A DNA stretch of 64,000 nucleotides from Stratiolaelaps scimitus (GCA_019614645.1 JABWDB010000014.1:806001-870000); one strand, 5' to 3'. Shown: positions 37,898 through 51,840, counted from the stretch's first letter. Notes: generated by a model not told the origin, from the sequence alone. Program-made: numbers and translations.

Positions 37898-40660
37898 GTA
37901 TAGGTATGTAGTGTGTTTGTGTACATTTCTTGTTAGTTATCTCTCAGGTGTAACGCATAATTTACAGTACTTTTGTGTCAGTGTACCCGTTCAGCCGTTG
38001 TCTTTGCCTGCCCCTCCCCCCCCACACGAGCGTGATACTTCTCTACAGTATTTCTGTGTTGTGCTACAGGGCTACAATCTCGATTCTGTGTGTTTAGAGT
38101 GGCGAATCGATATTGTGTTGACCTGCCGAAGCGATGCTCGTACACTGATTCTGTCGAATTTATGCCCATTCGACCGTTTCTACCTGCAGCAATGATTTCG
38201 ATGCGGAGAATTGATTGAATTTGAGTCGAATGCTACTGTAACGTATTGCTTTGCCATTATTAACCCACGTAGATACTCGCCCACCTATTTAGAAGCTCCG
38301 TTTTGCTCTTTATTTCGACAGCCACACGAATCATTCTACGTCGATGTAGCATTAGTTAATTCCTTCAATCCCAAAAGCTCGCTAAAGAAAGTAGCTCCAT
38401 TCTTAACCCAAAATGTATCGTTCTCATCGGTGTTCGACCCGTGCGCAAAAATGGTTTTGCTTTGTTGCGTTTCGAGTATATCGAGTGAATTTCGTTTATA
38501 GGAAAAAATGGTACTGAAATTGGATGATTCATAATTAAATTCTCAGAAAGACTAATCGAAAACGGATTGTGTTTATCGATAACGCACCTTACATGCGTTC
38601 AGTTGTTCAGTGTCATTTGTTGTCGCGCTCTCCTTTTGGAGTAGTTCACTGCGGCGCAGCTATATACGCCACAATATTGTATTCTTTCGTTTTAGCTAAC
38701 TGAATGCTTTGCATTCATGAGTTCATTGCAAGTGTGTTAACGAAACCCGCCGGAAATGTTTGACTGAGGTGTTTGCCATGCGAAGCAACGTTTTTGTGGT
38801 AGATATATATATATATACACGATCTTATACGATTTTCGGCCTTATACTTTGGATTGTATCGGGGACACTTTTTTTCAGCTTCATTTTATTGTGTCTAATG
38901 CTGCGGCACAAACGTCTCAAAATACGAACACGAAATATAGAAGATCACCGAAAACACCATTCCCGAAACACCCGTGACACCACACTCATGATGGGGGTAA
39001 TTGAAAAAAATATCAATAATGATCATAACGATAGTATTAATATAATAAACAAATAAAAACGCGAGTAATTAGTTGGAAATATCAGTTATAATGTGTATTG
39101 TCATTATTGTTCACCATAGCATGTGTGTCTAAGTATTTCATAGATTAATTGCTACTGTTGTTACTTATGGTGATCAGCAACTCGTCCATTGGTTTTAGTC
39201 TGACAATGAGATTATGGTCCTGTGATGATCATATATATATATATTTAACTGTCACGATTGAGAATGAAGTGGATACATATATATTAATTAATATTGACAA
39301 GTATATAGGGATACTGAGACAATGAGACAAATGAATGTAGGAATCTTATGGATATGTATACGATGGTGTGCTATCGATATCAGGCGGTGATATGACGATA
39401 GATTGCGCATAGAAGCAAAAGCTAACCGAGAAGCTTCGAAACGGACAGAAGGCGAGATCTGAAATCAGATATAGTAACTGTGTAATATATGGCTAGCTAT
39501 TATTGCACTGTAGCAATAGGTGAACAACTGACAAGACTAAAACCCGGCCATTCTGTTTCTGCACCGAAATGCGATAACAACAACCTACAACAATTAGTGA
39601 TAATACCAGCGGTAAAGTCATTCTGTAGTTTCTAGCGGCAAACATTATCGCTGCCGCCAAGGTGAGATCTCTGCGCCATTTTCTTAGAGAAAATAGGCGA
39701 ATCCTGCGGTAGATTGTGAGAGAGAGAGAGAGAGAGAGAGAGATGTAAATCATAGACAGGCGATCACTCCGATCAGGCGATTGTTGTTCATCGAAGTTGG
39801 CTGGATGCTGTGGATGATATGGAGAGCAGGATTTGCTTAGCGGTCGGTCGACTTTCTTGCTGAAGTGAGTTTCAAGATACACAGAACGTTGCAAAGAAAG
39901 GGGAACATGAGAGATAAATGAAAATTTCTCGGTGTCAATACACTTAATTTTATAATAAATAGAAACACTATAGTGACGATGATATCAATTACGATAATAG
40001 TAATAATAGCAATTAATTAGGAGTTCATAAAAATAACAACTAATAGTAGTAATAATGATAATAATAATAATAATCGCAAGCAACGCGCAAATGGAAAAAC
40101 GGGAAGATAGACGAAGCGATGAGCCAGCCGAAAAAGAGAGAGAGAGAGAGCGAGGGCGCGGTACACGCGAAAACTAAAATGAACATTAAATAGCACCGAT
40201 AAAAGCCGTAAACACAAATAATAGGAAAATCGAGATTCCTTCACATATAGGAATATAAGATTGTCCAGTAAATAATGCAGTGAAAGATAAAAAGGCGAGA
40301 AAATGGCCTAGACATGGAAGAAAATTTTGAAGAAAATTCGGAACCACTAAAAAGCATGTGTGGGTGTGTCTATTCGGCGATGCTAATGAAACAAGAATTA
40401 ATCACATCGTAAGAGAAAACAATATTTAATATATACGATTATTATGGATAATAGAGATACCAAGATTTGAATGGGTAAGATTGAAGTTTCGTCACGGAGG
40501 GGGGGGGTCGCATGGGAAGCAAAGACTGTCCGTGTTCCACTAGATTCCTGATTACTGTTTAATTTCCTCGATTCTTTGGATTTACCCCAGGCTCCCTCTG
40601 AGGCGATCAGAGAGAGAAAGAGAGATTTTCACGCAAGGAGAATATTTTCTAGCGACTAAC
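35246..40660 (+). other. Probable long 3' UTR-type sequence after the CTTNBP2-like gene
   Basis: No coding exon recognised. Simple repeats keep a purine/A-rich plus-strand bias: (ATA)n about 35375-35394, (CAA)n about 37205-37230, (GA)n 39717-39742 and 40136-40150, (ATA)n about 40055-40073. The first AATAAA I found after the stop is the pair at 39044-39057, about 3.8 kb downstream. Extended 3' UTRs are common for cytoskeletal and neuronal genes, but here this is inference from composition. An unrelated transcript or plain intergenic DNA is possible. Confidence 0.3.
37812..37898. repeat. Long (TA)n microsatellite
   Basis: About 87 bp of alternating TA with two interruptions (TGTATA and TACATA). 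It is the longest such tract in the window. Confidence 0.9.
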
Positions 40661-43233
40661 CGTTACAGTATTACTTGAGGAGTACTGTACTACCCGATAT
40701 AAGCTATGAGCAACGTATATTTCAGTATAACAATCATAATTACCTCTTCGAAATGCAGATGATCAGAACTATCATCAGATTATTTGTGTCGGTCTTATTA
40801 ACATCCCCTACAAGCCATGATGAAGGCCAGATAATCATCTATATCTATCACTCGAGAAGAAACCCGTCTGGCATTCGAATTCTACAGGCAACTGTGAATG
40901 GCCTGCGGGTGGGCAAGGGAAGCGGTATCAAGCGGTGTTTTGTGGAGTCGGAGGTTTAAATCTGAGTAGAGCCATATTTTCTTTTATGGGCAGTATCAAG
41001 ATCTGAAAGGTGGTAGTGGCCACTAATGACCACAGTCAGCAGTAAATGACGGCATGGTGCGACATTACAGACAAGTTATCAAAGGCAGATATTATCCTTG
41101 TGAGACTGCCCATGGTAACATCTGCCCCTCTCAAGTCAAATTTAATCATTATTATTTCTGTAAGTTTTCACTAAGTGTATTAAATGATACATTTATCCCG
41201 TAGAAACGCGTAAACAACGATGCGAAGGTAAAGCTTCACCTTCAAGGCAAATGTCGAATCATCGTAGTTTCCTTTTCGTCTGGCATTTTATTCTCTTGTT
41301 TTCTACGAAACAAAAAACCTGCCTCATACATTAGAGGACTGCAAATATTGCTGCAATTCCGTGCATTCCTATAATCCATATAATTCACATCATATTATTA
41401 TAGATCTACATTATGTTTTAGCCCCCAAATTACATCGAACATTGACAATTTCGTTCTTGCTCGTCGGATAATAAGCCCTATCTTTAAACAAAATATATTA
41501 CATAATAAACATAATTATTATGATTATCATTGTTATTTCAATATGAACACTATTTTATGTACATATGCACTTCTGTGGTTAAACGAATTGAGCACGTTTA
41601 CTAATCATCCGCCACTGTTCTCAATGGGACGCCAGGACAAGAAGCAGATTAGCTAAGATTGTAGCAGTTATTCTAGCCGTACGGCATGCTGCATTTTTCG
41701 TTGGTACACAATAATTGCCAAAACAATATGTACATGCCACACGGCAAGGAATTACTGTGTCGAAATGGAATAATCGGTTTACCAAAAATCAAACCACTGT
41801 TACACAAGTCTATTCACTTATTCACATTGGGTTTATTGACGGAATTGCAATTTGACAATGTTTAAGCTCACGTAGAAGAAGGGAACATATTTAAAACATC
41901 ATTCGCGGACGGTGTATGACTCAGAATGTTTAATGCATACAATATACCATTGCACAAAATGATTCATAACAATTTTGTTTACTTCGCAAACGAAGATGGC
42001 AGCTGAGCTGAGTCGCCTGACACCGCTTCGAAGGGTGCCCCGTGCTGCTGGTTAGCGATATGCAAGAGCAGGATGGGCACTGTAACGGCGTTAGATCTCA
42101 CGAATTCGTTTTCACGTGAGTTCTTTCATCTTAAAGCGGCGACGACTGTGGAGGATATGTCCAAGGGGACTTACTTCCCTTGGTCATCTTGAAAGCCAAG
42201 CGGTACGGACCAGTCCTAACTTATTAATGGGAAGGATGTTTTACTTGTGATAGATGTCCGTGACAGAGTCCCTACGTTTGTTTCCAAAGACGCCTCAGGG
42301 CGAAGATTACAACATCATATTTGGAAATCAAAGGTCCCAAGTGATCATGCCACTTAAGTGTTTTATGTGTCACAAGACCGAGGCATTTTGTAGCAGGAGC
42401 CATCGGGACTGTCTCACCACACACAGATGTATTAAATCAAATCGAATTGTACGTTGAGGTGTACGAAGTAACGTTAGACTTGTTGTGTCAGCATTGACAA
42501 CGTTGCAAAACCTCAGAGGGTTTTAATAATGATTTTTGCCTTATCGATCGCTTCTTGAATGTCAAATTCGAAGTATTCAACAATGATTGATCCACTTACC
42601 TACACAGCAACCACACACAACCATTCAAACGATTCAGTGCACCTCTCAGTCCGCCCACGCTCTCTATTATAGTTAAAATGAATAATACGTATACTACTGT
42701 TCGAATCGATGCTAGGAGATAACTTTACCGTTAAGTTACGATAAATTCTCATCACATATCACGAAGCAATGCTAAAAGCAGTACGGTGGACGTTAAATGT
42801 TGGCTGAGAGTCAGCCTGAAAGCATTTTTTTTTTAGATTCTCATCAGGTGTGAGAATCCTGAGCTTGATTTGGCCTTCGATTTGTCATTCTTGTAGCTTA
42901 AGTGTATTGTGCCACACGCTACACGCCGCTACGCAAGTGGTCACTATCTGTGTCAACCTCTCAACCTCACACAATAGCTTCAAGTGGTCGTGATGTAGTT
43001 CCCCGTTGAACATATAGCAGGCCAAGTTATGGTGGGAAATTGAAAAATTGCGAACTGCGAATCTCTCTCTCTCTCTCTGGTAACTATTGCTTGAATGGTT
43101 GACCGGTCGGACTGTTCTGATGTACAGTTGCTCTGCACTCTACCAGTGATAATAATAGTCATAGTGAAGATCATGCAGATAAGGGTCACTAACACCCACT
43201 CCTGTCGACCTAAGATAAAAATATGTCAACACC

Positions 43234-43273
<40 letters not shown>

Positions 43274-46200
43274 TGATTGTAATAATAACAAGAATAATAA
43301 TAAACGTTACAATTATATATACGAAATTTCTGAAACTGATGACTAAAAACTAAAATAATATAGAAAAGGAAAGCTAAGGAGAAAAAATCTATATCAGCAT
43401 TGTGTGTTCATTTCCAATGATAACATTCTCCTATTTGATTTCCATTATTTTCATCGCTGGAGGACAATGGGGTGCACACCACTTTGCTTCCACGTTCCCA
43501 TTAAGGAAAGTGCAAACTGGAACTGTCCCCGAAAAAAATCAATGCTCTAGTTGTTGGTTTGACAGTAGGTCCTCGGTGGTTCTCGAAAGAATGGCCATTA
43601 AACAGCTCGTAGGCCATAGTCGAGAGTACTATGAGACAGACCTCAGAGTCATAAAATGACATTAACCATGTTATGGAAAAAAGGGCCAGGAAGTCAAACA
43701 TAGTTAAGGGAATATGACCTACCCTCCGAAAAGGACCAAATGTAGAAACGATTTTGTTATCCCGTTCGACTGACAAAGGTTGGTTACGAGTTACTATGCG
43801 TCCATAATGAAAATCGTGATGTGAAATATAGGAAGTATATCGATATCAAAAATAAAATAATCTGCATTGACAACGAAAAAGCAATTTCACGAAAACATAT
43901 ATTTGTATGGCAGTCCTAGGCGATGTATTGTTTCTATCACCATTATTATCATGTTTAATTTTTTATACTTACCTGCTGTTTGTAGCAGCCAGTCTCCAAT
44001 TGTTCATAATTAGACGTTATCATTTGTGTGTGCCTGGCTCTTCGTTAGCAGCACTCACAGTAGTTGTATCAATTTCATAATTCCGCGCGTACTGGGAATG
44101 CAATAAGCCAACCATCTATCGGCAGTCGTTAACGGACTCTGCACCATTCGTTAGCCGTCATTAGTAACGGAGCCTGGTGTCACCATCATCTCAAGCATCA
44201 GTTTGATCGCTTTCGAAGAATGTAAAACAACTCCGCCACTTTTTGCCACACATGACCTCTCGTAGTAATTCTCTCCTCTATAATGACTTGCACAATATGG
44301 ACGCATTTTTCCTGCTTAGACCCCGAAAGAGGCGTAAACGTTTCTCACAAGCGGACGCCAAAATAAAACGTCTTCACACTCTCGACAGTCAGTTGGAACA
44401 AGTTATGGTTCGATCGCGGCGTACGAAGAAGCCCACTATCTATTCGTAAATGTTTACGTAGAACTAGGGCTTATCTGTGACCGCCATGAAAATATGTAAT
44501 AAGGCTCAAGACCATAGCCATTACCAAATACTGGATTTAATCAAGACTAGTGGCATCTAAGTTGCAACTATGGTATCCATGTTGTTTTTTAGTTCAAAAC
44601 GCCCCAATAAAAGGAAAGATCAAATTAAAAAAAAAATGAAGATCAATATTCTAAAATATCCAGTGGCGATCCCTGTGTACTCGGCGCATCTGACATTCTG
44701 TGTAATATTAACGTAACTTAAGAGATTGAGGATTATACATAGCAGGTATCTTATCAATGCTGCACACATGTCTCTAAATTTTGAGATATGTAATACTTCC
44801 TGACCGATCCTTTAAGTAGTAGTAGCATAACTGCAATATTTCGGAACTAACCCAAGCAATTGGCTTTGATTATATCATTAGAACAAAATTAGCATCGTTT
44901 GCTCTCTTAGATCATAGAAATGAGGCGATAAAATCCTATGATAAAACATTTTTCATTGACCTAAACAAGGGAAGATCGTTCCCGCTCTGTGTTTATAGAA
45001 ATGCCTCTACCGTATCTTATGAATTTCATTTAGCCCGGAAATAGGATATCGTGGTTCCACTACAAGGGATCCTGAACTTAGAAGGTCGAGCAGTTTAACT
45101 TAAATAAAGTTTCAAGCATGCATGAATGTAGGCTGGCTGGATTGGTTTTTCGTGTGTTTTGTTTAGCCAACGCACCCTTCGACACCTTAAAGGTTTGTCT
45201 CGATGCCCTAGACCCGGGTAGCTCGTGGTGCTTTTTGCCAATATATAATTCAAATCACCCTACTCCATGTACAGACGAAGCTAGATAATGGTATCTTCAC
45301 ACACCTTTACGAATGACTTTGGTCCTATATCTGTGTCTCAAGAGCATGTGAATAATTTCCATAAAAATTCGAAATTTCTGTACAACTAGCTGCGAGTAGT
45401 GTGCTTAGTGTAGTCGCACTAGCGAATACTTTAACAATTAACAATTTAATTGTTTAACAATTGCATATGTACACAACAATATTCTTGCCTCTCGAACGGT
45501 GACTCGAAAATAGCGGTTGCCCCTTCCTTAACGGATACCAACCATTCGTCCGAACAGAGTGCGAGCAACATTTGTCACGAGACGATGCATCGACAATTTT
45601 TTATGCGCGATCAAGTTCATCCATCGTATGGCATCAGGCAGTGCCCGTGACACAGCAGCCAGCAACGGCTGAACGTAGATCGAGCAGCAAAAAAAGCAAC
45701 TGATGCGAGCGCCATGCAGACAAATGGGTCGACAAATTTTCATCTGGGCAATTTTCTCCGTTTTGTTTTCCACATTTTTCTCTTCGCAATTTCATTTAGC
45801 CGTTTACACCACCATTCCCGGTTCCGGGCTGTCTGTCGCTCGCTCCGACATAAGAACGAACGAGCCGATCACATCGCGGTCGTGGGTGTTGTGACCTGAA
45901 CCCAGTGGTGGTCACCTTGTTACTTCGGGATTCCCAGTGACGTCCATATGATGCCGATGTCGTGCTAACCCATCGCTGGCCAATCGCGCTGCCGCGCCCC
46001 ACCCCCGAGGGCACGAAGTCACTATTGCCATGATTTAAGCAGCAACAGCTGCTGCTGCTGCTTTGCCGTCGTTACTGCAGCCACGACTGCTGTTTCACGC
46101 TTACGCTAGGTTAGTGTCGACTACTATAAAAAATAAACACGTTACAAACCAGCGACCTTCGCTCAGAGCGTCGTCTGTGGGTACACAGCAATCGCTCCCG

Positions 46201-46920
46201 GTTGCGGTTGGCTTTGTGACCAGAAATTCCGGGACCACTGCAGATGAATATGTACGCCGTCTCCTTCAGAGCGCTACGATGCCAGATCTGTCTGTGCGTT
46301 TTTCTATCTGAGGGCGTTTGTGTGAGTATCCGCTTGTGTACGGATGGGTGTTCAGTAGTCGATTGAGTTGATTTTTCGAGCCGCAAAACGTCGGCGTACC
46401 AAGCCACTTGGTAAACAAATCAGTCACACGAGCAGTTAGGATCGTCTAAGTGAAATTAGCGAAACGGGGATCCATGTCCGAAGGCGGGGTCCACTCCACT
46501 TCGGAGATGGAGCAGAAGTCGAGGTTCGTGCGTCCACCAATACAACAGCAAATGGGATCTGTTCTTTGGTTGCTCACAACTCATGTATGGCATACATACA
46601 TACTGATTGGTCCTATGTGCCCCGAAGTGGACTGTTTGGCAAATTAGCCGAGTCTCTAAGTTTCTGTACAATCCAGCGAGGTGTTTGTCAAAACACCACG
46701 TGGCCTATCTCGATATCTCCAACGACCCCATCCCCACTTTAGATGCGTCCCCGAATGACGACTTAACTTCGAGATAAAGGGAGAACTAAAGAGAAGTGCT
46801 GGATCTTTCCTTGGTTACGACAGGGATACAACAAGGATAACAAAAGGCAAGTGTCGTCTCTTTGTCCGTTCGTACGGCCATTTGCATTTGTCATAGTGTC
46901 CTTTTGCTAGCACTATTACT
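40661..46920. other. Intergenic, no gene seen
   Basis: Only short open frames. (TC)n lies at about 43062-43077 and (ATA)n at 43233-43271. From about 45,650 rightward the sequence becomes more GC-rich towards the serpin gene. Confidence 0.4.
43233..43271. repeat. (ATA)n microsatellite
   Basis: About 13 uninterrupted ATA/TAA units, translating as poly-Asn in one frame, with no support for coding. Confidence 0.9.
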
Positions 46921-46929
46921 GGTGTCAGA

Positions 46930-48110
46930 GCGGGATAGCTGTCTCTGTCGGATGTCGACCGACGCTGCCATAATCTGATCCGCAATTCCTTCCGCCGTTG
47001 ACTGATGGACTTACTCGCCTCCTTAGTGATCTCTTCGGTGTCTCAACACGCTCTCTCCGCACCGAAGGGCGCCAGGTTCGCTGCGCGCGAACCATGTCGC
47101 CAGAACGACACAGCGATAGCGACGCAATTCGTCCATTGGCGTGTGCTCCGTAAGAAGGAACACGAACGTTACGGGCTCTACTGCGCTCGTTGCTGCTGTT
47201 GTTGTTAACGCCACTACAAAATCATATAATCGCGTAATTCTAGAAGAAAGGTGGCGCTCCTCTCTCGACACTTTCGGGGATTTCCGGCGACCAAGCAAGT
47301 GAGCGTCTGAGCGAGTGAGCAGTGCGTCACCGAACGCGCGTATGGCCAACGCGCTAAGAGTCCACCTCCACCGGGCATGGGTATCTGGTCGTGCAGAGAG
47401 AGGGGGTTTGTCTTTTCTCTCTGCTTTCGTCGATTTCTGCTGGCCGGGCCGCGTCAGCCATTGTGTATACCCAGCCGGCCACCCCGAGCAGTGTCGGGCC
47501 GTCGGTTATCGTCCGGTTCACCGTAGCCAGCCGAATCACAGCTCTCGACGAGCCAGTTCGCGGAGTAAAACGAAACGAAAATATAGAAACGTCCCAAGCG
47601 TATTCATTGCGCCGTCACCGTCGCCAGCGGCTGACGGAAGCCGAGGCAAAACGAGATGCAGCCTCCTCGCTCGCTTGATCGCCGCTGACGGCAGCTCCAT
47701 TTCCCCTGGGCGCCGAAATCGTCGTACCGCTCGCCGGTGCTAGACGAGAAGGAGTGCGCCGTCCCTGCTAAAGAAGATCGACCGACGACTGTCTCGGCTG
47801 ACTGTAGCATGTCGCGATCGTTGCTGAGCTGAGGGCAGACAGACATACGAACAGGCGTACAGGATAGATATCGACATTCGTCCTGAAAACTTCGGTGGCG
47901 GTCGTTTGTGAAACGGGCCAGCGTGGGTTAGTTGTAGGCGCCTTCATTTGCCTCTTGACAGTGGTCACTGGTGACAGGAAAAGCGGACGGTCGCATGCAT
48001 TGTGGCTGTGCTCGGCTGACTTTTCGGGGAGCAACAATTCTGTGTGGCGCTGTACTGTGAGTGGTGTCACAAGTTGTGCGTGGTGCTGCGCTAGTTCCGG
48101 TGCGACAGTC
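46930..48110 (+). promoter_or_regulatory. GC/CpG-rich upstream region and probable 5' UTR of the serpin gene
   Basis: CpG-rich with several overlapping open frames of both strands (up to 142 codons, 47315-47743) that look like by-products of low AT content rather than proteins. It abuts the serpin signal-peptide exon. The frame carrying the serpin start is open from 47895 but has no earlier ATG, so 47895-48110 is best read as 5' UTR. The transcription start was not placed. Confidence 0.4.
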
Positions 48111-51100
48111 ATGCGGTGGTGGTGGTATCGTTGCACCGTCGCTGTGCTTTTTCTGGCGTGCACAGCCTACGCACCTTCGATTCCCGCGCGCATCCGTGAC
48201 TTTGTGAACAGCCGACATGAAGAGGTACGTCAGTATGACATCACGAACAGCAAACGAGTACCACACACGCACGCACACAGAACACCCATGGATGATATTT
48301 CATTTATTTGAGGCAAACAGTAAAAGTCCGTGAGTCAAGAACAGCGATCGCCAGATCACCAATGACTCGCGAGAAGTCAACTTTGCGAATGTATTCTCGG
48401 TATTAGTCCTATTGTAGCGAAAGCATCGACATGTTCTCGACAATAAGTCCATGTATATACTTTCATATTTGTAACTATATGTATTATATATGCAGACATT
48501 TTATAAATGAAGAGAAAGCACCAATAAAGATTGAATAACATTAAAAAGGTTATAAAAGGCTAAGGAGGCTATTCGGCGAGAGTCCCACGGTAGAAGAAGT
48601 CAGCACAAAAAAAAATTAAATAAAAAATTAGAGAATAATTAAATAAAACACATACGAATTACACTGTGAGAAATCAAATAACGTTGCTGTGCTCGTCCCC
48701 CCTTGAAGTCATGGTTCTGCGCGTTCATTGAAAGGCTGATGAATGCAACGATATAATCGTCGAGTGGATCATATATGTTGGCTTCTTTGTGATATTTAGG
48801 TACCCATAGATTTGAGCCTTAGCCGAGCAAGGTGACTATTAACATAGAGTTGTCTGGATGCTGCTGCTGTTGTTGTTGATGTTGTTGTTGTTGCTGTTGT
48901 TGTTGTGATCATTAGCGCGTTTCATCGGTTGCGAATTTGAAGTCCGAACCAACACATGATTATTATGGACCGAGCTATACACCATCGGGCAGCTCGCCAT
49001 ATTCAAGTAGTGCTAGCACAGCATCGTCACAGGGTGGACAGAGCCCGTCCAGCACCATTTCTACCCCACTAAGCTCTTCGAGTTCGCGAAACCCGTACAG
49101 TTCGTACGGATCATCGTTTCGGCCATCGTACTCGACGCAGTCTAGCCGACGCGACAGCTACCCATATCGCCCATCGGGTAGTACAAGTGCGAGTCGGTCA
49201 ACGAGTTCGGCCGCCGGCGGCCATATCACCGAGCAACAGCGCCAGGTAGTTGTACAATAGATACATTTACACACACACACATCCACAAAATAGGAACTGG
49301 CAGCCCATCGTCTATAGAGCGATACGTTGCTGTGTGGCCGTTTCCAACTAAAATACATCAAAACTAGGCAGAGATACGAGAGCAATATACACTTTTATTG
49401 CTATCACTCAATGATACGAATTACTAACGCAGTAGGAGTTTGCTTGCTCTAGTTAGTTCGCTTTCTTAAACAACAGAAAGCTCCTGTTAGTTGTCGAAGT
49501 GATAGAGCAGCCGTTGCAATGCGACTCTTGTACCTGCAACGAATAATCCAGCCTAATTTCATAGAATACTAGCGCATGCTCCGCAAAGTCAATACTTGGT
49601 CTAAAGAAAAACCTGGTGAAAAAACCTGACTAGCAGACTTGTATGTGTCAGAGCGAATCAACTGTTGCTCCCCCTGAGAGTGGGGATTCTTCATTAACAT
49701 TGGATGAAGATGTGACGAATGTCACATTTCTATGTTGCCATAACAGATAGGCGATTCGTCATCTCATTGATCTTGTTCCAATGCAAATGCTGAAGGTTTG
49801 AGTTCGCGCACACTGTCACTTACTTGGCACTAGATCTGTATGTCACTAAATGTGCTCATTTTCTTAGCGACTCCAGGAAGCACGAAATGTGATATCTGCA
49901 GGGAACAAGTTTGGCCTGAACCTGATGAAGTACCTGATTTCGGAAAATGACAACACCATAATGGCGCCCGTATCGTTGTCCATAGCGCTGGGCATGCTCT
50001 ACTTTGCATCTGACGGCAATACAATGAAAGAGCTATCTCGCGCACTTCATTACGACGAGTTTGGACTGAATCAAAACACCATCATGTCACCTCTTCGGAG
50101 CATTTCTGCTGCTGGAAAGGCTGCTAACCAGGAGGGATTCTCGTTTGAGTTGGGCAACTTTTTGTTCACCCAAAAGGGTCTCAACGTGAGCCAGGGATAC
50201 AAGAACATCATCAATGACGTCTTTGCATCGTCAGTGGAGACTGTAGACTTCTCACGACCTCACGAGGCCATTAGCCACATGAACAAGCTGATCACAAAAA
50301 CGACCCATGGACAAATTGTCAATCCGGTTGACAGCGTTGGTCCGAGCACGCGAATGGTCCTTATGAACGCCGTCTACTTTAAGGGCTTCTGGAAGCAGCC
50401 CTTCTCAGTTCGATCATCGTTTGACGCGACGTTCGCTAACGATGGGGTCGACGATGTTCAGGTGAGGATGATGTATATGCGAAACGTCTTTCTCGTGAAG
50501 TCGCTGCCCGAAATCGAAGCCGACGCCATTCAACTGCCGTATGAAGGCGACATGACAGTAATGCTCATCTTGCTGCCCAAACATCCTCAAGGCGTCAATC
50601 GAATGCTGGAGAAACTGAACGTTGTAAAGCTCATAGAAGACCTGAAGAATTACCGCAACGAATCGCTCGATCTGCACATACCCCGTTTCGCCGTGCGGGG
50701 CAGCTATCGTTTTAGGCAACATCTACACGATCTCGGTGTTCGGGATCTCTTCACTCCAGGTGGGTTCAGAGAATATATAAACCGTGATGTTTCTAAAGAT
50801 AGCGATATTAATAATAATAATAATTACAGTTAGTTCGTTATGGCATATTGGGCTGAATCCGTTGTACGTGCATCTTGCGTGTTTCGTATGCGCTGAGAGT
50901 ATCTAGATGGACAGAACATCTACCATGGCTCGATGTATCATATTGTGTCTTATAGCGCGATAAACGCGTGGATAAGCTTAAAATAATTGAATGCATACAA
51001 CTGGTTTATTATGTGCATTATGTCCAATGTATTGATTCTGAATAGGCTAATTCGAGCACAATTATTGACTTGCGTCAGTAACTCACTTAATTCTTCATCA

Positions 51101-51840
51101 TCGTAATATAACCAAAATCATACATTCTTCTGTAGGTGCAGCAAACCTCCCACATATTGACCCTGAGGGTCAGGTTATTCTAGACGATGTAATCCATGAG
51201 GCGAAGATTCGAGTTGACGAACGAGGAACCGAAGCGGTCGCCCTTACGACTGCGCCAATTATCAATTACTCGAGTAAGTTGTGGTGTGTTGTTCACTTCA
51301 CAGATGCTGCAAATCAATAGATATAGTTCTATTAAGTTCATGTAATTAACAAAGCATTTATGAGCACCTTGATGCATTCGCTATACGATCCACATGCACT
51401 TCACATCTATGCAAATTAAAAGGCGTTTAGCAGATTATAGCGCAACGCCTTCATTGTGAAGTTGTGATTGAAATGTGGCACAAGTTCGATATAGTTAGAA
51501 TCGAAATTCGTTTAACTGAGAAATGACCAGTGATCGCTGGTAGAACGGCCATCGTTCATGTTATCGTCTCTACAATCCCACTCATCTAAATAATTAATTT
51601 TCTTATCACTAATGTTAATCATTATCTCGAACTGTCGTTTGTCTCTCATCTCTGAAATTAGGATATCCATCCTTCAATGTGCGGCATCCATTCGTGTTCT
51701 TCGTGGTGCACAAACCCACAGGCGCAATCTTCTTTGCCGGGAAGATACTTCGTATGAATGCGGACGAACCGGCACGTCCGTCCACCGGTCAGACTCCAGG
51801 GTCCAACAGTCGTTATCTGGGCGTTGGTCGACGCGCTTAA
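48111..51840 (+). CDS. Secreted serpin with Ser-rich N-terminal extension, 5 exons
   Basis: Exons are 48111-48224, 48916-49245, 49868-50759, 51136-51273 and 51662-51840. All are GT-AG and phases agree (0, 0, 1, 1), giving 550 aa. A signal peptide (MRWWWYRCTVAVLFLACTAYA) is followed by a Ser/Tyr/Pro-rich segment (about residues 42-140) not found in typical serpins, which are near 400 aa. The serpin fold runs from about residue 155: NTIMAPVSLSIALGMLYFA, ITKTTHGQI, NAVYFKGFWKQPF, LPYEGDMTVMLILLP, hinge DERGTEAVALTTAP and the signature FNVRHPFVFFVV. Counting from the hinge Gly (P15) puts P1 at Tyr490 and P1' at Ser491, which suggests inhibition of chymotrypsin-like enzymes. Arg492 would be P1 if the loop register is shifted by two. 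The hinge residues are small, as in inhibitory serpins. An intron interrupts the reactive loop just after P1'. Target and role (haemolymph, cuticle or saliva) cannot be read from sequence. Confidence 0.93.
48861..48907. repeat. (CTG)n/(TTG)n tract before serpin exon 2
   Basis: A T/G-rich triplet repeat immediately 5' of the ATTAG acceptor at 48915. It takes the place of a normal polypyrimidine tract. Confidence 0.85.

Noticed and set aside
37812..37898. Long (TA)n tract as a replication origin or CRISPR-like array
   Set aside because: It is a plain microsatellite. There are no spacers, and (TA)n tracts are scattered through the whole window.
38760..39056. 98-codon plus frame with a transmembrane-like stretch (FGLILWIVSGTLFFSFILLC)
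   Set aside because: It starts inside a (TA)n region and ends in ATA-repeat-coded Asn/Ile. No family match or splice context.
47315..47743. 142-codon plus-strand frame upstream of the serpin
   Set aside because: Overlapping frames in all directions in GC-rich DNA, and no domain. Better explained as promoter/5' UTR.
51165..51180. CCTGAGGGTCAGG resembling the SINE 3' end
   Set aside because: It lies inside a well supported serpin coding exon, and only about 10 bases match the SINE.
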